Positions 41,003 through 49,887 of a stretch of 64,000 bases of DNA are shown here, one piece after another; the stretch's first letter is position 1, and each line of letters opens with the position of its first letter. The position numbers and the translations under genes were made by a program. The DNA comes from Paenirhodobacter ferrireducens (GTDB lineage Bacteria > Pseudomonadota > Alphaproteobacteria > Rhodobacterales > Rhodobacteraceae), in NCBI RefSeq assembly GCF_004022265.1, contig NZ_SAVB01000007.1, forward strand, positions 62,001 through 126,000, given 5' to 3'. Under the pieces are notes generated by a model. It saw only the letters and a program-made list of their open reading frames with translations. It was not told the DNA's origin and ran no database searches.

Positions 41003-42061
41003 GTGAGCGTCTTTGAACATCCCTGGCTCGGGGGGCTTTTTGCCGATCCCGAGATGGCGGCGATCTGGGGGCCGGAGCGGCACCTTGCGCAGATGCTGGC
41101 CTTCGAACGTGCCTGGAGCGTGGCGCTCGGGGCATGCGGACTGGCACCGCCCGAGGCCGCCGCCGGGGCGGGCGCGGTCCTTGCCGCGGTGCGGATCGCG
41201 CCGGAGGCGCTGCGGTCCGGGATGGGCGCCGACGGCGTGCCGACGGTGGCACTGGTCGAGCTGCTGCGTGCCGGCCAGCCCGGGCCGGTGGCGCGGGCGA
41301 TCCATCACGGCGCGACCTCGCAGGACGTGCTCGACACGGCGCTGGCGCTGACGTTGCGCGACTGTTCCGGGCTGCTTGAGCGGCGGCTTGTGACGCTTGC
41401 CGAGACCCTGGCGGGGCTCGAGGCGCGCTTCGGGGCGGCGCCGCTGATGGGGCGGACGCGGATGCAGGCGGCGACCCGGATCACCGTGCGCGACCGGCTG
41501 CTGAGCTGGCGCCTGCCGCTCGAGGGCCATCGCGCCCGGCTGGCCGCGTTGCGCCCGGTGGTCGAGCGGGTGCAGGTGGGCGGTGCCGCGGGCGACCGCG
41601 CCGCGCTTGGCGCGCAGGCGCAGGCGATGACCGACCGGGTCGCGCGCGAGCTCGGGCTCGGCTCGACGGTCAAGGCCTGGCATGCGATGCGCGAGGGGGT
41701 GGTGGAGTATGGCTCGTTCCTGTCGCTCGTCTCCGGCAGCCTTGGCAAGATCGGGCAGGACGTGGCGCTGATGGCCCAGCAGGGCCTGGACGAGATTGCC
41801 CTGTCGGGCGGCGGCGGTTCGTCCGCCATGCCGCACAAGCAAAACCCGGTCCTTGCCGAGCTGCTGGTGACGCTGGCGCGCTTCAACGCCACGCAGGTCT
41901 CGGGCCTGCATCAGGCGCTGGTGCACGAGCAGGAACGCTCCGGCGCGGCCTGGTCGCTCGAATGGATGATCCTGCCGCAGATGGCGCTGGCCACCGGGCG
42001 CGCGCTTGCGGCGGCGCAGACGCTGCTCGGGCAGGTGGTGCGGATCGGCAGCCCGGACTAG
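41003..42061 (+). CDS. pcaB: 3-carboxy-cis,cis-muconate cycloisomerase PcaB
   Basis: 352 residues from GTG 41003. Fumarase/aspartase superfamily: HHGATSQDVLDT near residue 94, and the signature GGSSAMPHKQNPV near 270. Lactonises 3-carboxymuconate to 4-carboxymuconolactone. The short ~350-residue form, lacking the C-terminal extension of Pseudomonas PcaB (~450), is usual in alphaproteobacteria. Same strand as pcaDCHG with a 64-bp gap. Confidence 0.93.
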   Translation: MSVFEHPWLGGLFADPEMAAIWGPERHLAQMLAFERAWSVALGACGLAPPEAAAGAGAVLAAVRIAPEALRSGMGADGVPTVALVELLRAGQPGPVARAIHHGATSQDVLDTALALTLRDCSGLLERRLVTLAETLAGLEARFGAAPLMGRTRMQAATRITVRDRLLSWRLPLEGHRARLAALRPVVERVQVGGAAGDRAALGAQAQAMTDRVARELGLGSTVKAWHAMREGVVEYGSFLSLVSGSLGKIGQDVALMAQQGLDEIALSGGGGSSAMPHKQNPVLAELLVTLARFNATQVSGLHQALVHEQERSGAAWSLEWMILPQMALATGRALAAAQTLLGQVVRIGSPD

Positions 42062-42090
42062 CCGGGCCGGCCGCCGCCGCGGTCTCGCGG

Positions 42091-42849
42091 TCAGGGCAGG
42101 ATCCGGCGCAGCCCGTCTTGCACCTTCAACAGCGCCGGAAGGTAGAGCGCGGCAAGTGCGTCGGGCTCGGCCTGGATGGCGGCAACCCCGGTGTTGAGGG
42201 CGGCGACCACGCGGCCGCGCGCCGAGATCAGCGGCACCGCGAGCGAGCGCAGGCCAAGCTCCACTTCCTGGTCGATCAGCGCATAGCCCTGCGCCCGCAC
42301 CCGGACGATCTCGGCGATGATCTCTTCGGGATCGGTGCGCGAGAAGGGCGTGCGCGGGCTCAGATCCGAGGCGTCGATCAGCGCGCGCGCCTCGGGTTCG
42401 GGCAGGGCGGCCAGCAGCACCCGCCCCATCGAGGTGCAATGCGCCGGCAGGCGCGAGCCCGGCAGCAACCCGATCGACATCACCCGCCGCTGCGCGGCGC
42501 GGGCAAGATAGACGATCTCGGTCTCGTCGAGGATCGACACCGAGGTCGACTGCCCGATCCGCTCGGAGAGCTGGTCGAGCCAGGGCTGCACCAGCTGCGC
42601 CAGTGGCAGCGCGGCAAGCGCCCCCATCCCGAGTCGCAGCACCCGCGGCGTGAGGGTGAAGAACTTGCCGTCGTAATCGGCATAGCCTTCGGCATGCAGC
42701 GTCAGCAGGCAGCGCCGCGCGGTGGCCCGGTCGAGCCCGGTGCGCTCGGCGGTTTCGGCGATGCTGAGGCGCGGATGCTCGGCGCCGAACGCCTCGAGAA
42801 CGCGCAGCCCTTTCGCCAGAGAGCCGATGATGTCGGTTTTGGTGGCCAT
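42091..42849 (-). CDS. IclR-family regulator, PcaR/PcaU/PobR type
   Basis: 252 residues from ATG 42849 (ATG 42861 is four codons earlier and equally possible; neither has a strong ribosome site). IclR HTH (LSIAETAERTGLDRATARRCLLTLHAEGYA, residues ~28-57, quoted in part) and IclR effector domain beginning GKFFTLTPRVLRLG. The motif ERIGQSTSVSIL and GIGLLPGSRLPAHCTSMGRVLLA pattern is that of PcaR/PcaU/PobR, sensing 3-oxoadipate, protocatechuate or 4-hydroxybenzoate. Convergent with pcaB, divergent from the GntR gene at 43096. Confidence 0.85.
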   Translation of the reverse strand: MATKTDIIGSLAKGLRVLEAFGAEHPRLSIAETAERTGLDRATARRCLLTLHAEGYADYDGKFFTLTPRVLRLGMGALAALPLAQLVQPWLDQLSERIGQSTSVSILDETEIVYLARAAQRRVMSIGLLPGSRLPAHCTSMGRVLLAALPEPEARALIDASDLSPRTPFSRTDPEEIIAEIVRVRAQGYALIDQEVELGLRSLAVPLISARGRVVAALNTGVAAIQAEPDALAALYLPALLKVQDGLRRILP

Positions 42850-42977
42850 GCCCCGGACCATTTGCAAGCAGTGAACAAAAGTCAACATCCGCACGAGGCC
42901 GCGGCGCGGACACGGGGCGGGCGATCCCGGGCATGGGCCGGGTGACGTGCCTCTGCCCCTGCTGTCTTCCGGGTACT

Positions 42978-42987
42978 TTGTGTACAA
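42978..42987. promoter_or_regulatory. GntR operator half 1 (TTGTGTACAA)
   Basis: Near-palindromic TTGT-GT-ACAA matching the FadR-subfamily pattern (GTnnnAC core with flanking T/A). Exact inverted complement of the element at 43063-43072, 85 bp away. Confidence 0.6.
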
Positions 42988-43015
42988 TGTTCTTGGCACG
43001 TCACAGAAATTTGGC

Positions 43016-43048
43016 GATTTTATTGCGAGTCAGGCAAGATTTTATTGC
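43016..43048. repeat. Tandem GATTTTATTGC repeat, two helical turns apart
   Basis: GATTTTATTGC occurs at 43016-43026 and 43038-43048: 11 identical bases with 22-bp spacing, between the two GntR operators. Likely same-face binding sites for a regulator, perhaps the IclR protein. Confidence 0.55.
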
Positions 43049-43062
43049 CGGACCCAGATTCG

Positions 43063-43072
43063 TTGTACACAA
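43063..43072. promoter_or_regulatory. GntR operator half 2 (TTGTACACAA)
   Basis: TTGT-AC-ACAA, 23 bp before the chosen GntR start, overlapping an alternative ATG. Reverse complement of the site at 42978. Confidence 0.6.
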
Positions 43073-43095
43073 TGATGGTCAGGGAGGACGGGGCC

Positions 43096-43884
43096 ATGCC
43101 GCAACGGGATGCAACTTTGAACTGGCAGGGGCCAGCGACGTCGCAGACGGAGCGGGCGCTTGTCGGGTTGCGCGATCTGATCGTGAGCGGCGAGATTCCG
43201 GTTGGTGATCGCGTCTCCGAGATCGAGACGGCGGCCCGGCTGAACCTGTCGCGCACACCGCTGCGTGCCGCGCTGCAACGCCTGCATGAGGAGGGGCTGC
43301 TCGAGGCGCTGCCGGCGCGCGGTTATGCGGTGCGGGGCTTTTCCCTGCGCGAGATCGGCGAGGCGATCGAGATCCGCGGCATGCTCGAGGGGCTCTGCGT
43401 GCGCCAGCTGGCCGAACGCGGCTGTGCCGCTGCGCTTCTGGCGCAGATGGAGGACGGGCTCGATGCGATCGACGATCTTCTCGTCGGGCGGGTGTTCACC
43501 GCCGCCGATCTGCCGGTCTACATTGCCGCGAACGCCCGGTTTCACGAACAGCTGCTTGTCGCGAACGGCAGTGCGCTCATCGCGCAGGAGGTCGAGCGGG
43601 CCGGGAAGCATCCCTTCGCCGGGCCGAGTGCGCTGGTGCAGCTTGGGGTGACGGAGGGCGAGGTGCAGCGCCACCTGATCACCGCGCAAGATCAGCACCG
43701 GGCGGTGCTCGAGGCGATTCGCAATCACGAAAGCGCGCGGGCCGAGGCGGTGATGCGCGAACACGCGCGGATGTCGCTGCGGAATTTGCGCCGTGTCTTG
43801 CGCGACGGCGAGGGCGCCGAGGCGCTGAAAGGAATTCGCGGCGCTACGCTGATCCGCCGCGAGGAGGAGAGCCTGAGACCCTAG
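43096..43884 (+). CDS. GntR-family regulator, FCD subgroup
   Basis: 262 residues from ATG 43096 with AGGGAGG eight bases upstream; ATGs at 43072 and 43075 have no ribosome site and would place operator DNA in the gene. HTH SEIETAARLNLSRTPLRAALQRLHEEGLL (quoted in part; ~residues 42-70) with FCD domain (ARFHEQLLVANGS; HRAVLEAI). Just upstream of the Liv-type importer and P450 genes (53 bp), which it probably controls via the TTGTGTACAA boxes. Effector likely an aromatic acid. Confidence 0.88.
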   Translation: MPQRDATLNWQGPATSQTERALVGLRDLIVSGEIPVGDRVSEIETAARLNLSRTPLRAALQRLHEEGLLEALPARGYAVRGFSLREIGEAIEIRGMLEGLCVRQLAERGCAAALLAQMEDGLDAIDDLLVGRVFTAADLPVYIAANARFHEQLLVANGSALIAQEVERAGKHPFAGPSALVQLGVTEGEVQRHLITAQDQHRAVLEAIRNHESARAEAVMREHARMSLRNLRRVLRDGEGAEALKGIRGATLIRREEESLRP

Positions 43885-43937
43885 AAGGATCGGCATGCGG
43901 GCGCGGGGGGAGACTGCGCCCTGAGGGAGGAGAACAG

Positions 43938-45116
43938 ATGTACAGACGCCAGATGCTCCTGGCCGCGCTTGCGGCGGGGTGTGCCAGCTTGACCGCAATG
44001 CCTGCCGCCGCGGGCGACGATCCGTTCCGGATCGGGTTGATCCTGCCGATGACCGGGCCGTTCGCCTCGACCGGCAAGGAGATCGGCGCTGCGGTGAGGC
44101 TCTATGTCGCCCAGCATGGCGAGACCGTCGCCGGGCGCCGGATCGAGGTGGTTCTGAAGGACGATGGCGGCGTCGCGGATGCCACCAAGCGGATCGCGCA
44201 GGAACTGATCGTGCATGACAAGGTCAGCGTGCTGGCAGGCTTTGGCCTGACCCCGCTTGCCCTTGCGACCGCGCCGCTGACCGTCCGGGCGAAGGTGCCG
44301 ATGGTGGTGATGGCTGCGGCGACCTCGGCGATCACCGAAAAAAGCCCCTATGTCACCCGCACCAGCTACACCACGCCGCAGGTGGCCTCGGTGATCGCCA
44401 GATGGGCGGCGGGCAGCGGCATCAAGACGATGGTCACGCTGGTCTCCGATTACGGCCCGGGGCTCGATTCCGAGGCGAGCTTCACCAGGAGCTTCGAGGC
44501 GGCAGGCGGCAAGATGCTCGGCACGCTGCGGGTGCCGCTGCAAAATCCCGATTTCGCGCCGTTCCTGCAGAAGCTGGCGGATCTGAGGCCCGATGGCGTC
44601 TACGTCTTCGTGCCCTCGGGCGTCGGGGCGCCGTTCATGAAGCAATATATCGAACGCGGGCTCGACCGTTCCGGGATCAGGCTGATTTCCGAGGGCGGCA
44701 TCACTGATGACGAGATCCTCGACTCCGAAGGCGATCCGGCGCTCGGGGCGATCACCGGCTTCCACTATTCGGCGGCACATGACAGCGCGCTGAACCGGGA
44801 TTTCGTGACGGCGTTCATGGCGGCCAATCCCGGCATGCGTCCGAACTTCATGGCCGTCGGCGGCTATGACGGGATGGCGCTGATCTACAAGGCGCTCGAG
44901 AAGACCGGCGGCGGCGGCGATGGCGATGCGCTGATCGGGGCAATGAAGGGGATGTCCTGGGAGAGCCCGCGCGGCCCGATCGCGATCGACCCGGAAACCC
45001 GGGAGATCGTGCAGAATGTCTACATGCGCAAGGTCGAACGTGTGGACGGTGCGTTGTGGAACGTCGAATTCGAGACGTTCGAGGCCGTGAAGGACCCGGG
45101 CAAGGCGCCCTCCTGA
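43938..45116 (+). CDS. Liv-type ABC transporter substrate-binding protein
   Basis: 392 residues from ATG 43938 after AGGGAGGAGAACAG. Sec signal peptide of ~25 residues ending PAAAG; the LAAGC stretch is not a good lipobox. Mature domain is Peripla_BP_6: FRIGLILPMTGPFASTGKEIGAAVRLYV, AAATSAITEKSPYVTRTSYTTPQVA, VAVGGYDGMALIY (short quotes). Members bind branched-chain amino acids or, in soil bacteria, aromatic acids such as benzoate, ferulate or p-coumarate. Next to a P450 system, an aromatic ligand is the better guess. Confidence 0.88.
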   Translation: MYRRQMLLAALAAGCASLTAMPAAAGDDPFRIGLILPMTGPFASTGKEIGAAVRLYVAQHGETVAGRRIEVVLKDDGGVADATKRIAQELIVHDKVSVLAGFGLTPLALATAPLTVRAKVPMVVMAAATSAITEKSPYVTRTSYTTPQVASVIARWAAGSGIKTMVTLVSDYGPGLDSEASFTRSFEAAGGKMLGTLRVPLQNPDFAPFLQKLADLRPDGVYVFVPSGVGAPFMKQYIERGLDRSGIRLISEGGITDDEILDSEGDPALGAITGFHYSAAHDSALNRDFVTAFMAANPGMRPNFMAVGGYDGMALIYKALEKTGGGGDGDALIGAMKGMSWESPRGPIAIDPETREIVQNVYMRKVERVDGALWNVEFETFEAVKDPGKAPS

Positions 45117-45129
45117 CCGTCCCGACCCC

Positions 45130-45152
45130 GCTCTCCCCGCAGCGGGAAGAGC
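45130..45152 (+). other. Intercistronic hairpin after the Liv binding-protein gene
   Basis: GCTCT / AGAGC with inner CCC/GGG around GCAGC, one mismatch, no T-tract, between the binding-protein and first permease genes. Likely differential expression or stabilisation, as for the hairpin at 17426. Confidence 0.5.
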
Positions 45153-45226
45153 CCTTCCCGAATGCACGTCCTGTCCCGGAAGGTCGCCCCTTCCGGCAAC
45201 GGCACAGCTCACTCCGGAGACCTGGA

Positions 45227-46081
45227 ATGATACCCATTTTGATCGACGGGATCGCTTACGGCATGCTGCTCTTCGTGCTGGCGTCCGGCCTTGCCGTCAC
45301 CCTCGGGCTGATGAACTTCATCAACCTCGCCCATGGCGCCTTCGCGATGGCGGGGGGCTATGTCACGTCGGTTCTGATGAACAGCCATGGCGTGCCCTTC
45401 CTCGTCACGCTGCCCGTCGCCTTCGTGGTGCCGGCGCTGGTCGGGGCGGTGCTCGAGCGCACGCTCTATGCCCCGCTTTACGAGCGCAGCCATCTCGACC
45501 ATGTCCTGTTCTCGATCGGCCTGACCTTCATGGCGGTATCCGCCACCACTTGGGCGATGGGATCGCAGCAGCAGCTGATTTCGCTGCCGGGCTGGCTCGA
45601 GGGCCGGTTCGCGCTTTTCGGCATCGCCATCGGCCGGTATCGCGCCTTCCTGATCGTGGTCTGCGCGGCGCTGGTCGTGGCGCTGCAACTGGTGCTGACC
45701 CGGACCCGCTTCGGCAGCCGCCTGCGCGCCGCGGTCGATGATCGCCGCGTGGCGCGCGGGCTCGGGATACGGGTCGAGACGATCTTCGCCGCGACCTTTG
45801 CCGTCGGCTCCGGACTGGGCGGTCTGGGCGGCGCCCTCGGCGTGCCGATGCTTGGCCTCGATCCGACCTTCCCATTGAAATACATGGTCTATTTTCTGAT
45901 CGTGGTGACCATCGGCGGCACCGCCGGGCTGGCCGGCCCGTTCCTCGCGGCGCTGATCATCGGCGTCGCGGATGTGGCCGGGAAATACTATCTGCCCGAG
46001 CTCGGCTCCTTCCTGATCACCCTCCTGATGATCGTGCTTCTGGTCCTGCGTCCGCAGGGCCTGATTGCACGGGCGCGTTGA
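45227..46081 (+). CDS. Liv-type ABC transporter permease (LivH-like)
   Basis: 284 residues from ATG 45227 (GGAGA upstream). LivH fold with ~8 helices; MNFINLAHGAFAMAGGYV near the N-terminus is the family mark, and the cytoplasmic loop RTRFGSRLRAAVDDRRVARGLGI couples to the ATPases. One of two permeases. Confidence 0.92.
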   Translation: MIPILIDGIAYGMLLFVLASGLAVTLGLMNFINLAHGAFAMAGGYVTSVLMNSHGVPFLVTLPVAFVVPALVGAVLERTLYAPLYERSHLDHVLFSIGLTFMAVSATTWAMGSQQQLISLPGWLEGRFALFGIAIGRYRAFLIVVCAALVVALQLVLTRTRFGSRLRAAVDDRRVARGLGIRVETIFAATFAVGSGLGGLGGALGVPMLGLDPTFPLKYMVYFLIVVTIGGTAGLAGPFLAALIIGVADVAGKYYLPELGSFLITLLMIVLLVLRPQGLIARAR

Positions 46082-46094
46082 GAAGGAGCGCGAG

Positions 46095-47156
46095 ATGACG
46101 GATCAATCCATCTTCCTTTCGGCCTCGAAGCCCCGCCACGACAGCGATGCCGCCACCCGGCGCGCGCTTGACGACCTGCGGCGCGTCGGGCGCCTCCGGC
46201 CCGCCGAACTGCTGTTCTGGGGGGCGGCGCTTGCAAGCTTCCTGGTTCTGCCCGGCAGCCATCTGCTGCTGAGCCAGACCGCGATCCTCGGCCTCTTCGC
46301 GCTCTCGCTGGACCTGATCATCGGCTATGCCGGGATCGTCTCGCTCGGGCACGGGGCATTCTTCGGCCTTGGCGCCTATACCGCCGGCATCGTCTCGGTC
46401 CGGCTGACCGAGGAGCCGCTCAGCGGGCTGGTGCTCGGCGGGCTGGTCGCGGCGCTGGCGGGCGCGCTCACCGGGCCGCTTCTGACGATGCGCGCCACCG
46501 ATCTGTCACGGCTGATGGTGACGCTCGGGATTGCCACGCTGCTGCACGAGGGCGCGAACCAGCTGACCTGGCTCACCGGCGGTGCGGACGGGTTGTCCGG
46601 GGTGACGGTCGCGCCGATCCTCGGTCTCTTCGAGTTCGACCTGATCGGCACGACCGGCTATGGCTACTGCCTGATCGTCAGCTTCGTGCTGTTCCTTGCC
46701 GCGCGCCGGGTGGTGACCTCACCCTACGGGTTGTCGCTGCGGGCCATCCGCGACAATGCCCTGCGGGCCCGCGCAATGGGCATCCCGGTCGCGGCGCGGC
46801 TGGTCGGCATCTATGCCTTCTCGGCCTTCATCGCCGGGGTGGCGGGGGCGCTGCTGACCCAGGTGACGATGTTCACCTCGCTCGACGTGCTCGGCTTCGA
46901 ACGCTCCGCCGACGTGCTGCTGGTGCTGGTGCTGGGCGGCGTCGGCTACCTTTATGGCGGCCTGATCGGTGCGGTGCTCTTCACCGTGCTGCAGGACCGG
47001 CTGGCGACGCTTTCGCCGCAATACTGGCAGTTCTGGATCGGGCTGATCCTCGTCGTGATCGTGCTGATCGGCCGCGACCGGCTCGCGGCGGTGCCGGTGC
47101 GGCTGCGCGCAGGGCTGTCCGGCCGCAAGGCCGCGGCCGGGGAGGGCGAGGCATGA
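46095..47156 (+). CDS. Liv-type ABC transporter permease (LivM-like)
   Basis: 353 residues from ATG 46095 (AAGGAG upstream). LivM signature GYAGIVSLGHGAFFGLGAYT; a hydrophilic ~45-residue N-terminal tail precedes the first helix. Overlaps the LivG gene by 4 bp. Confidence 0.92.
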   Translation: MTDQSIFLSASKPRHDSDAATRRALDDLRRVGRLRPAELLFWGAALASFLVLPGSHLLLSQTAILGLFALSLDLIIGYAGIVSLGHGAFFGLGAYTAGIVSVRLTEEPLSGLVLGGLVAALAGALTGPLLTMRATDLSRLMVTLGIATLLHEGANQLTWLTGGADGLSGVTVAPILGLFEFDLIGTTGYGYCLIVSFVLFLAARRVVTSPYGLSLRAIRDNALRARAMGIPVAARLVGIYAFSAFIAGVAGALLTQVTMFTSLDVLGFERSADVLLVLVLGGVGYLYGGLIGAVLFTVLQDRLATLSPQYWQFWIGLILVVIVLIGRDRLAAVPVRLRAGLSGRKAAAGEGEA

Positions 47157-47905
47157 GCGGCGCGCTGCAGACGATCGGGCTGAGCAAGCGCTTCGGCGGG
47201 CTCACCGCGACCGACGATGTCTCCTTCACGCTCGGGCACGGCGCGCGCCACGCGCTGATCGGGCCGAACGGGGCGGGCAAGACCACCTTCATCAACCTCT
47301 TGACCGGGGTGCTGAGCGCCAACGAGGGAACAATCCTGCTCGAGGGCGAGGACGTCACGCGGATGCCGCAGCAGCAGCGCGCGCGGCGCGGGCTCGGGCG
47401 GACGTTCCAGATCAATCAGCTTTTCGGGGCGATGACGCCGGTCGAGTCGGTGGGGCTCGCGGTGTCCGAGCGCATGGGCGGCGGCGGCCAGTTCTGGCGC
47501 CGGCTGGGCAAGCGCACCGACATCGTCGACGAGATCGTCGAGTTGCTGCGGCAGTTCCGGCTGATCGAGGTGATGGACGAACCGACCGCGCGGCTGCCCT
47601 ACGGCAAGCAGCGCCTGCTCGAGATCGCGGTGGCGCTGGCCTCGCAGCCGCGGGTGCTGCTGCTCGACGAACCGGCGGCGGGGGTGCCCGAGGCCGAGCG
47701 CGGCGAGCTGCTCGACACCCTTGCGGCACTGCCGCGCGACGTCTCGATCCTGCTGATCGAGCACGATATGGATCTGGTCTTCTCTTTTGCGGACCGGATC
47801 TCGGTTCTCGTCAACGGTGCGCTTTTCGCCGAGGGCACGCCCGAGGTGATGCGCAACGACCCGCGGGTGCAGGACGTCTATCTGGGGAGTGACAACCATG
47901 TCTGA
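47153..47905 (+). CDS. Liv-type ABC ATP-binding protein (LivG-like)
   Basis: 250 residues. Walker A GPNGAGKT (37-44), signature-region LPYGKQRLLEIAVALA (the usual S-G is replaced by P-Y-G, as in many LivG proteins), Walker B LLLDEPAAGVPE, H-loop LIEHDMDLVFSFADR. Overlaps LivF by 8 bp. Confidence 0.92.
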   Translation: MSGALQTIGLSKRFGGLTATDDVSFTLGHGARHALIGPNGAGKTTFINLLTGVLSANEGTILLEGEDVTRMPQQQRARRGLGRTFQINQLFGAMTPVESVGLAVSERMGGGGQFWRRLGKRTDIVDEIVELLRQFRLIEVMDEPTARLPYGKQRLLEIAVALASQPRVLLLDEPAAGVPEAERGELLDTLAALPRDVSILLIEHDMDLVFSFADRISVLVNGALFAEGTPEVMRNDPRVQDVYLGSDNHV

Positions 47906-48620
47906 GCTGCTGGTTCTCGACGATCTGCGCGCCGGCTATGGCGCGGCGGTGGTCATCCCCGGCCTGTCGATGTCGCTGGCCGAGGGCGAGGCGCTGGCGG
48001 TGCTCGGGCGCAACGGCGTGGGCAAGACCACACTGCTCGACAGCATCATCGGCGTGACCCGGCACATGGGCGGCTCGCTCCGGCTTGCCGGGCGCGAGCT
48101 CGCCGGTCTCAGCCCCGAGCGGCGCGCCGCTGCGGGGATCGGCTGGGTGCCGCAGGAGCGCAACATCTTCCGCTCGCTCACCGTCGAGGAGAACCTTACC
48201 GCCACGGCACGGCGGGGCCGGTGGGACCTCGCCGCGGTCTATGCGCTGTTTCCGCGGCTGCAGGAACGGCGGCGGCACATGGGCAACCAGCTTTCGGGCG
48301 GCGAGCAGCAGATGCTGGCCGTCGGCCGGGCGCTGATGCTCAACCCGAAGGTGCTGCTTCTCGACGAGCCGACCGAGGGGCTGGCGCCGATCATCATCGA
48401 ACAGCTTCTTGCCGCGATCCGCCGGATCAATCGCGAAGAGGGCATCGCCACAATCATCGTCGAACAGCACGCGCGCAAGGTCCTGCGGGTGACCGACCGT
48501 GCGCTGATCCTCGATCGCGGCACCATCGTGCACGCGGCGCCAAGTGCCGCGCTGCTTGCCGATCCCGCGGCGCTCGAAGCCCATCTCGGGGTGGTCGAGC
48601 GCCGGGCCGCGCCGGCCTGA
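47898..48620 (+). CDS. Liv-type ABC ATP-binding protein (LivF-like)
   Basis: 240 residues from ATG 47898 (GGGGAG upstream). Walker A GRNGVGKT (37-44), LSGGEQQMLAVGRAL, LLLDEPTEGLAPII. Last transporter gene; the P450 gene follows after 50 bp on the same strand with its own ribosome site. Confidence 0.92.
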   Translation: MSELLVLDDLRAGYGAAVVIPGLSMSLAEGEALAVLGRNGVGKTTLLDSIIGVTRHMGGSLRLAGRELAGLSPERRAAAGIGWVPQERNIFRSLTVEENLTATARRGRWDLAAVYALFPRLQERRRHMGNQLSGGEQQMLAVGRALMLNPKVLLLDEPTEGLAPIIIEQLLAAIRRINREEGIATIIVEQHARKVLRVTDRALILDRGTIVHAAPSAALLADPAALEAHLGVVERRAAPA

Positions 48621-48670
48621 CCGCGCGGCGGAAATCCCCTGTGACACCCAGATTTGAAAGGGAGATCATC

Positions 48671-49858
48671 ATGCTCACGACCCCGGATCTCGCGCCGCTC
48701 GACGAGGAGATCACCTTCGACCAGCTTCACCTCGACCCTTACCCGATCTATCGGCGCCTGCGCGCCGAGGCACCGGTGCTGCGGGTCCGCTCGATCGGGC
48801 GGACCTTTCTGACCAGGGCCGCCGACACCAAGTTCGTGAAGGACAACCCGGCGCTGTTCTCGTCGGACGACCCGAACACGCCGATGAAGCCGGCCTTCCA
48901 GGCGCATACGCTGATGCGCAAGGACGGCCCCGATCACCTGTCCGAACGCATGGCGATGGCGCCGGCGCTGATGCCCGGCGCCATCCACAAGGTCTGGCAG
49001 CCGCTCTACCGGGAGCTGGCGGAGGCCTATCTCGACCGCCTGCCGAAGGACGGGATTGTCGATTTCCACACCGAGATTTCTGGCCCGATCGCGGCGCGCA
49101 TCCTCGCCCATATCCTCGGCATTCCCGAAGCGAGCGATGCCGAGATGATGCGCTGGAGCCAGACGCTGATGGACGGGGCGGGCAATTTCGCCTGGCGGCC
49201 GGGCCCGTTCGAGGCCTGCGACCGCGCCAATGCAGAGATGAACGCCCTGTTCGAGCGGGCGGTCGAGCGGGTGCGGGCCGAGCCCAATGCCTCTGCCTTC
49301 TCGGTGATGGTCAATGCCGAGACCCCGATCCCGCTGAGCCAGATCTACGCCAATATCAAGATCGCCATCGGCGGCGGCATCAACGAACCGCGCGATGCGC
49401 TCTCGACCACGCTTTTCGGCCTGCTCACTGAGCGCGAGCAGCTCGAGGAGATCCGGCGCAGCGGCGGCTGGGGGGCGGCCTTCGAAGAGGGGGTGCGATG
49501 GGTCGCGCCGATTCAGGCCTCGTCGCGCCGCGCCACCGAGGATGTCGAGATCCGCGGCTGCCTGATCCCGAAGGGCGATACGGTGATGACGATCCAGGCC
49601 TCGGCCAATCACGACGAGGAGCTGTTCGAGCATCCCGAGCGCTTCGACGCCTTCCGGGCGAAGAACCCGCACCAGTCCTTCGCCTCCGGCCCGCACCATT
49701 GCGCTGGCTCCCATGTCGCGCGCCGCACCGTCGGGCAGGTGATGCTGGAACTGGTGTTCGAGCGGTTCCCCAACCTGAGCCTGCCGGAGCCCGAGGCGGT
49801 GCAGTGGCGCGGCTTCGGCTTCCGCGGCCCGATCAACCTGCCAGTGCGGCTGAACTGA
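48671..49858 (+). CDS. Cytochrome P450, aromatic O-demethylase-like (GcoA-related by pattern)
   Basis: 395 residues from ATG 48671 (AAGGGAGAT upstream). Soluble bacterial P450: ExxR (E273-R276), heme-thiolate FASGPHHCAGS with Cys344, C-terminal WRGFGFRGPINLPV. The I-helix reads IGGGINEPRDAL (231-242): Asn238-Glu239-Pro240 replace the acid-Thr pair. From memory, GcoA (CYP255A, guaiacol O-demethylase) has a similar QEP in place of the pair and a similar tail, so I suspect an aryl-O-demethylase; an alignment is needed. Followed by its own ferredoxin and reductase, unlike GcoA, which uses the fused GcoB. Confidence 0.85.
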   Translation: MLTTPDLAPLDEEITFDQLHLDPYPIYRRLRAEAPVLRVRSIGRTFLTRAADTKFVKDNPALFSSDDPNTPMKPAFQAHTLMRKDGPDHLSERMAMAPALMPGAIHKVWQPLYRELAEAYLDRLPKDGIVDFHTEISGPIAARILAHILGIPEASDAEMMRWSQTLMDGAGNFAWRPGPFEACDRANAEMNALFERAVERVRAEPNASAFSVMVNAETPIPLSQIYANIKIAIGGGINEPRDALSTTLFGLLTEREQLEEIRRSGGWGAAFEEGVRWVAPIQASSRRATEDVEIRGCLIPKGDTVMTIQASANHDEELFEHPERFDAFRAKNPHQSFASGPHHCAGSHVARRTVGQVMLELVFERFPNLSLPEPEAVQWRGFGFRGPINLPVRLN

Positions 49859-49887
49859 TTTCGATCCCGAGTGAAAGGACAGACGAG

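Noticed and set aside
43938-44010. LAAGC in the signal peptide as a lipoprotein lipobox
   Set aside because: Position -3 is Ala rather than Leu and a standard signal-peptidase I site (PAAAG) follows; a soluble periplasmic protein is more likely.
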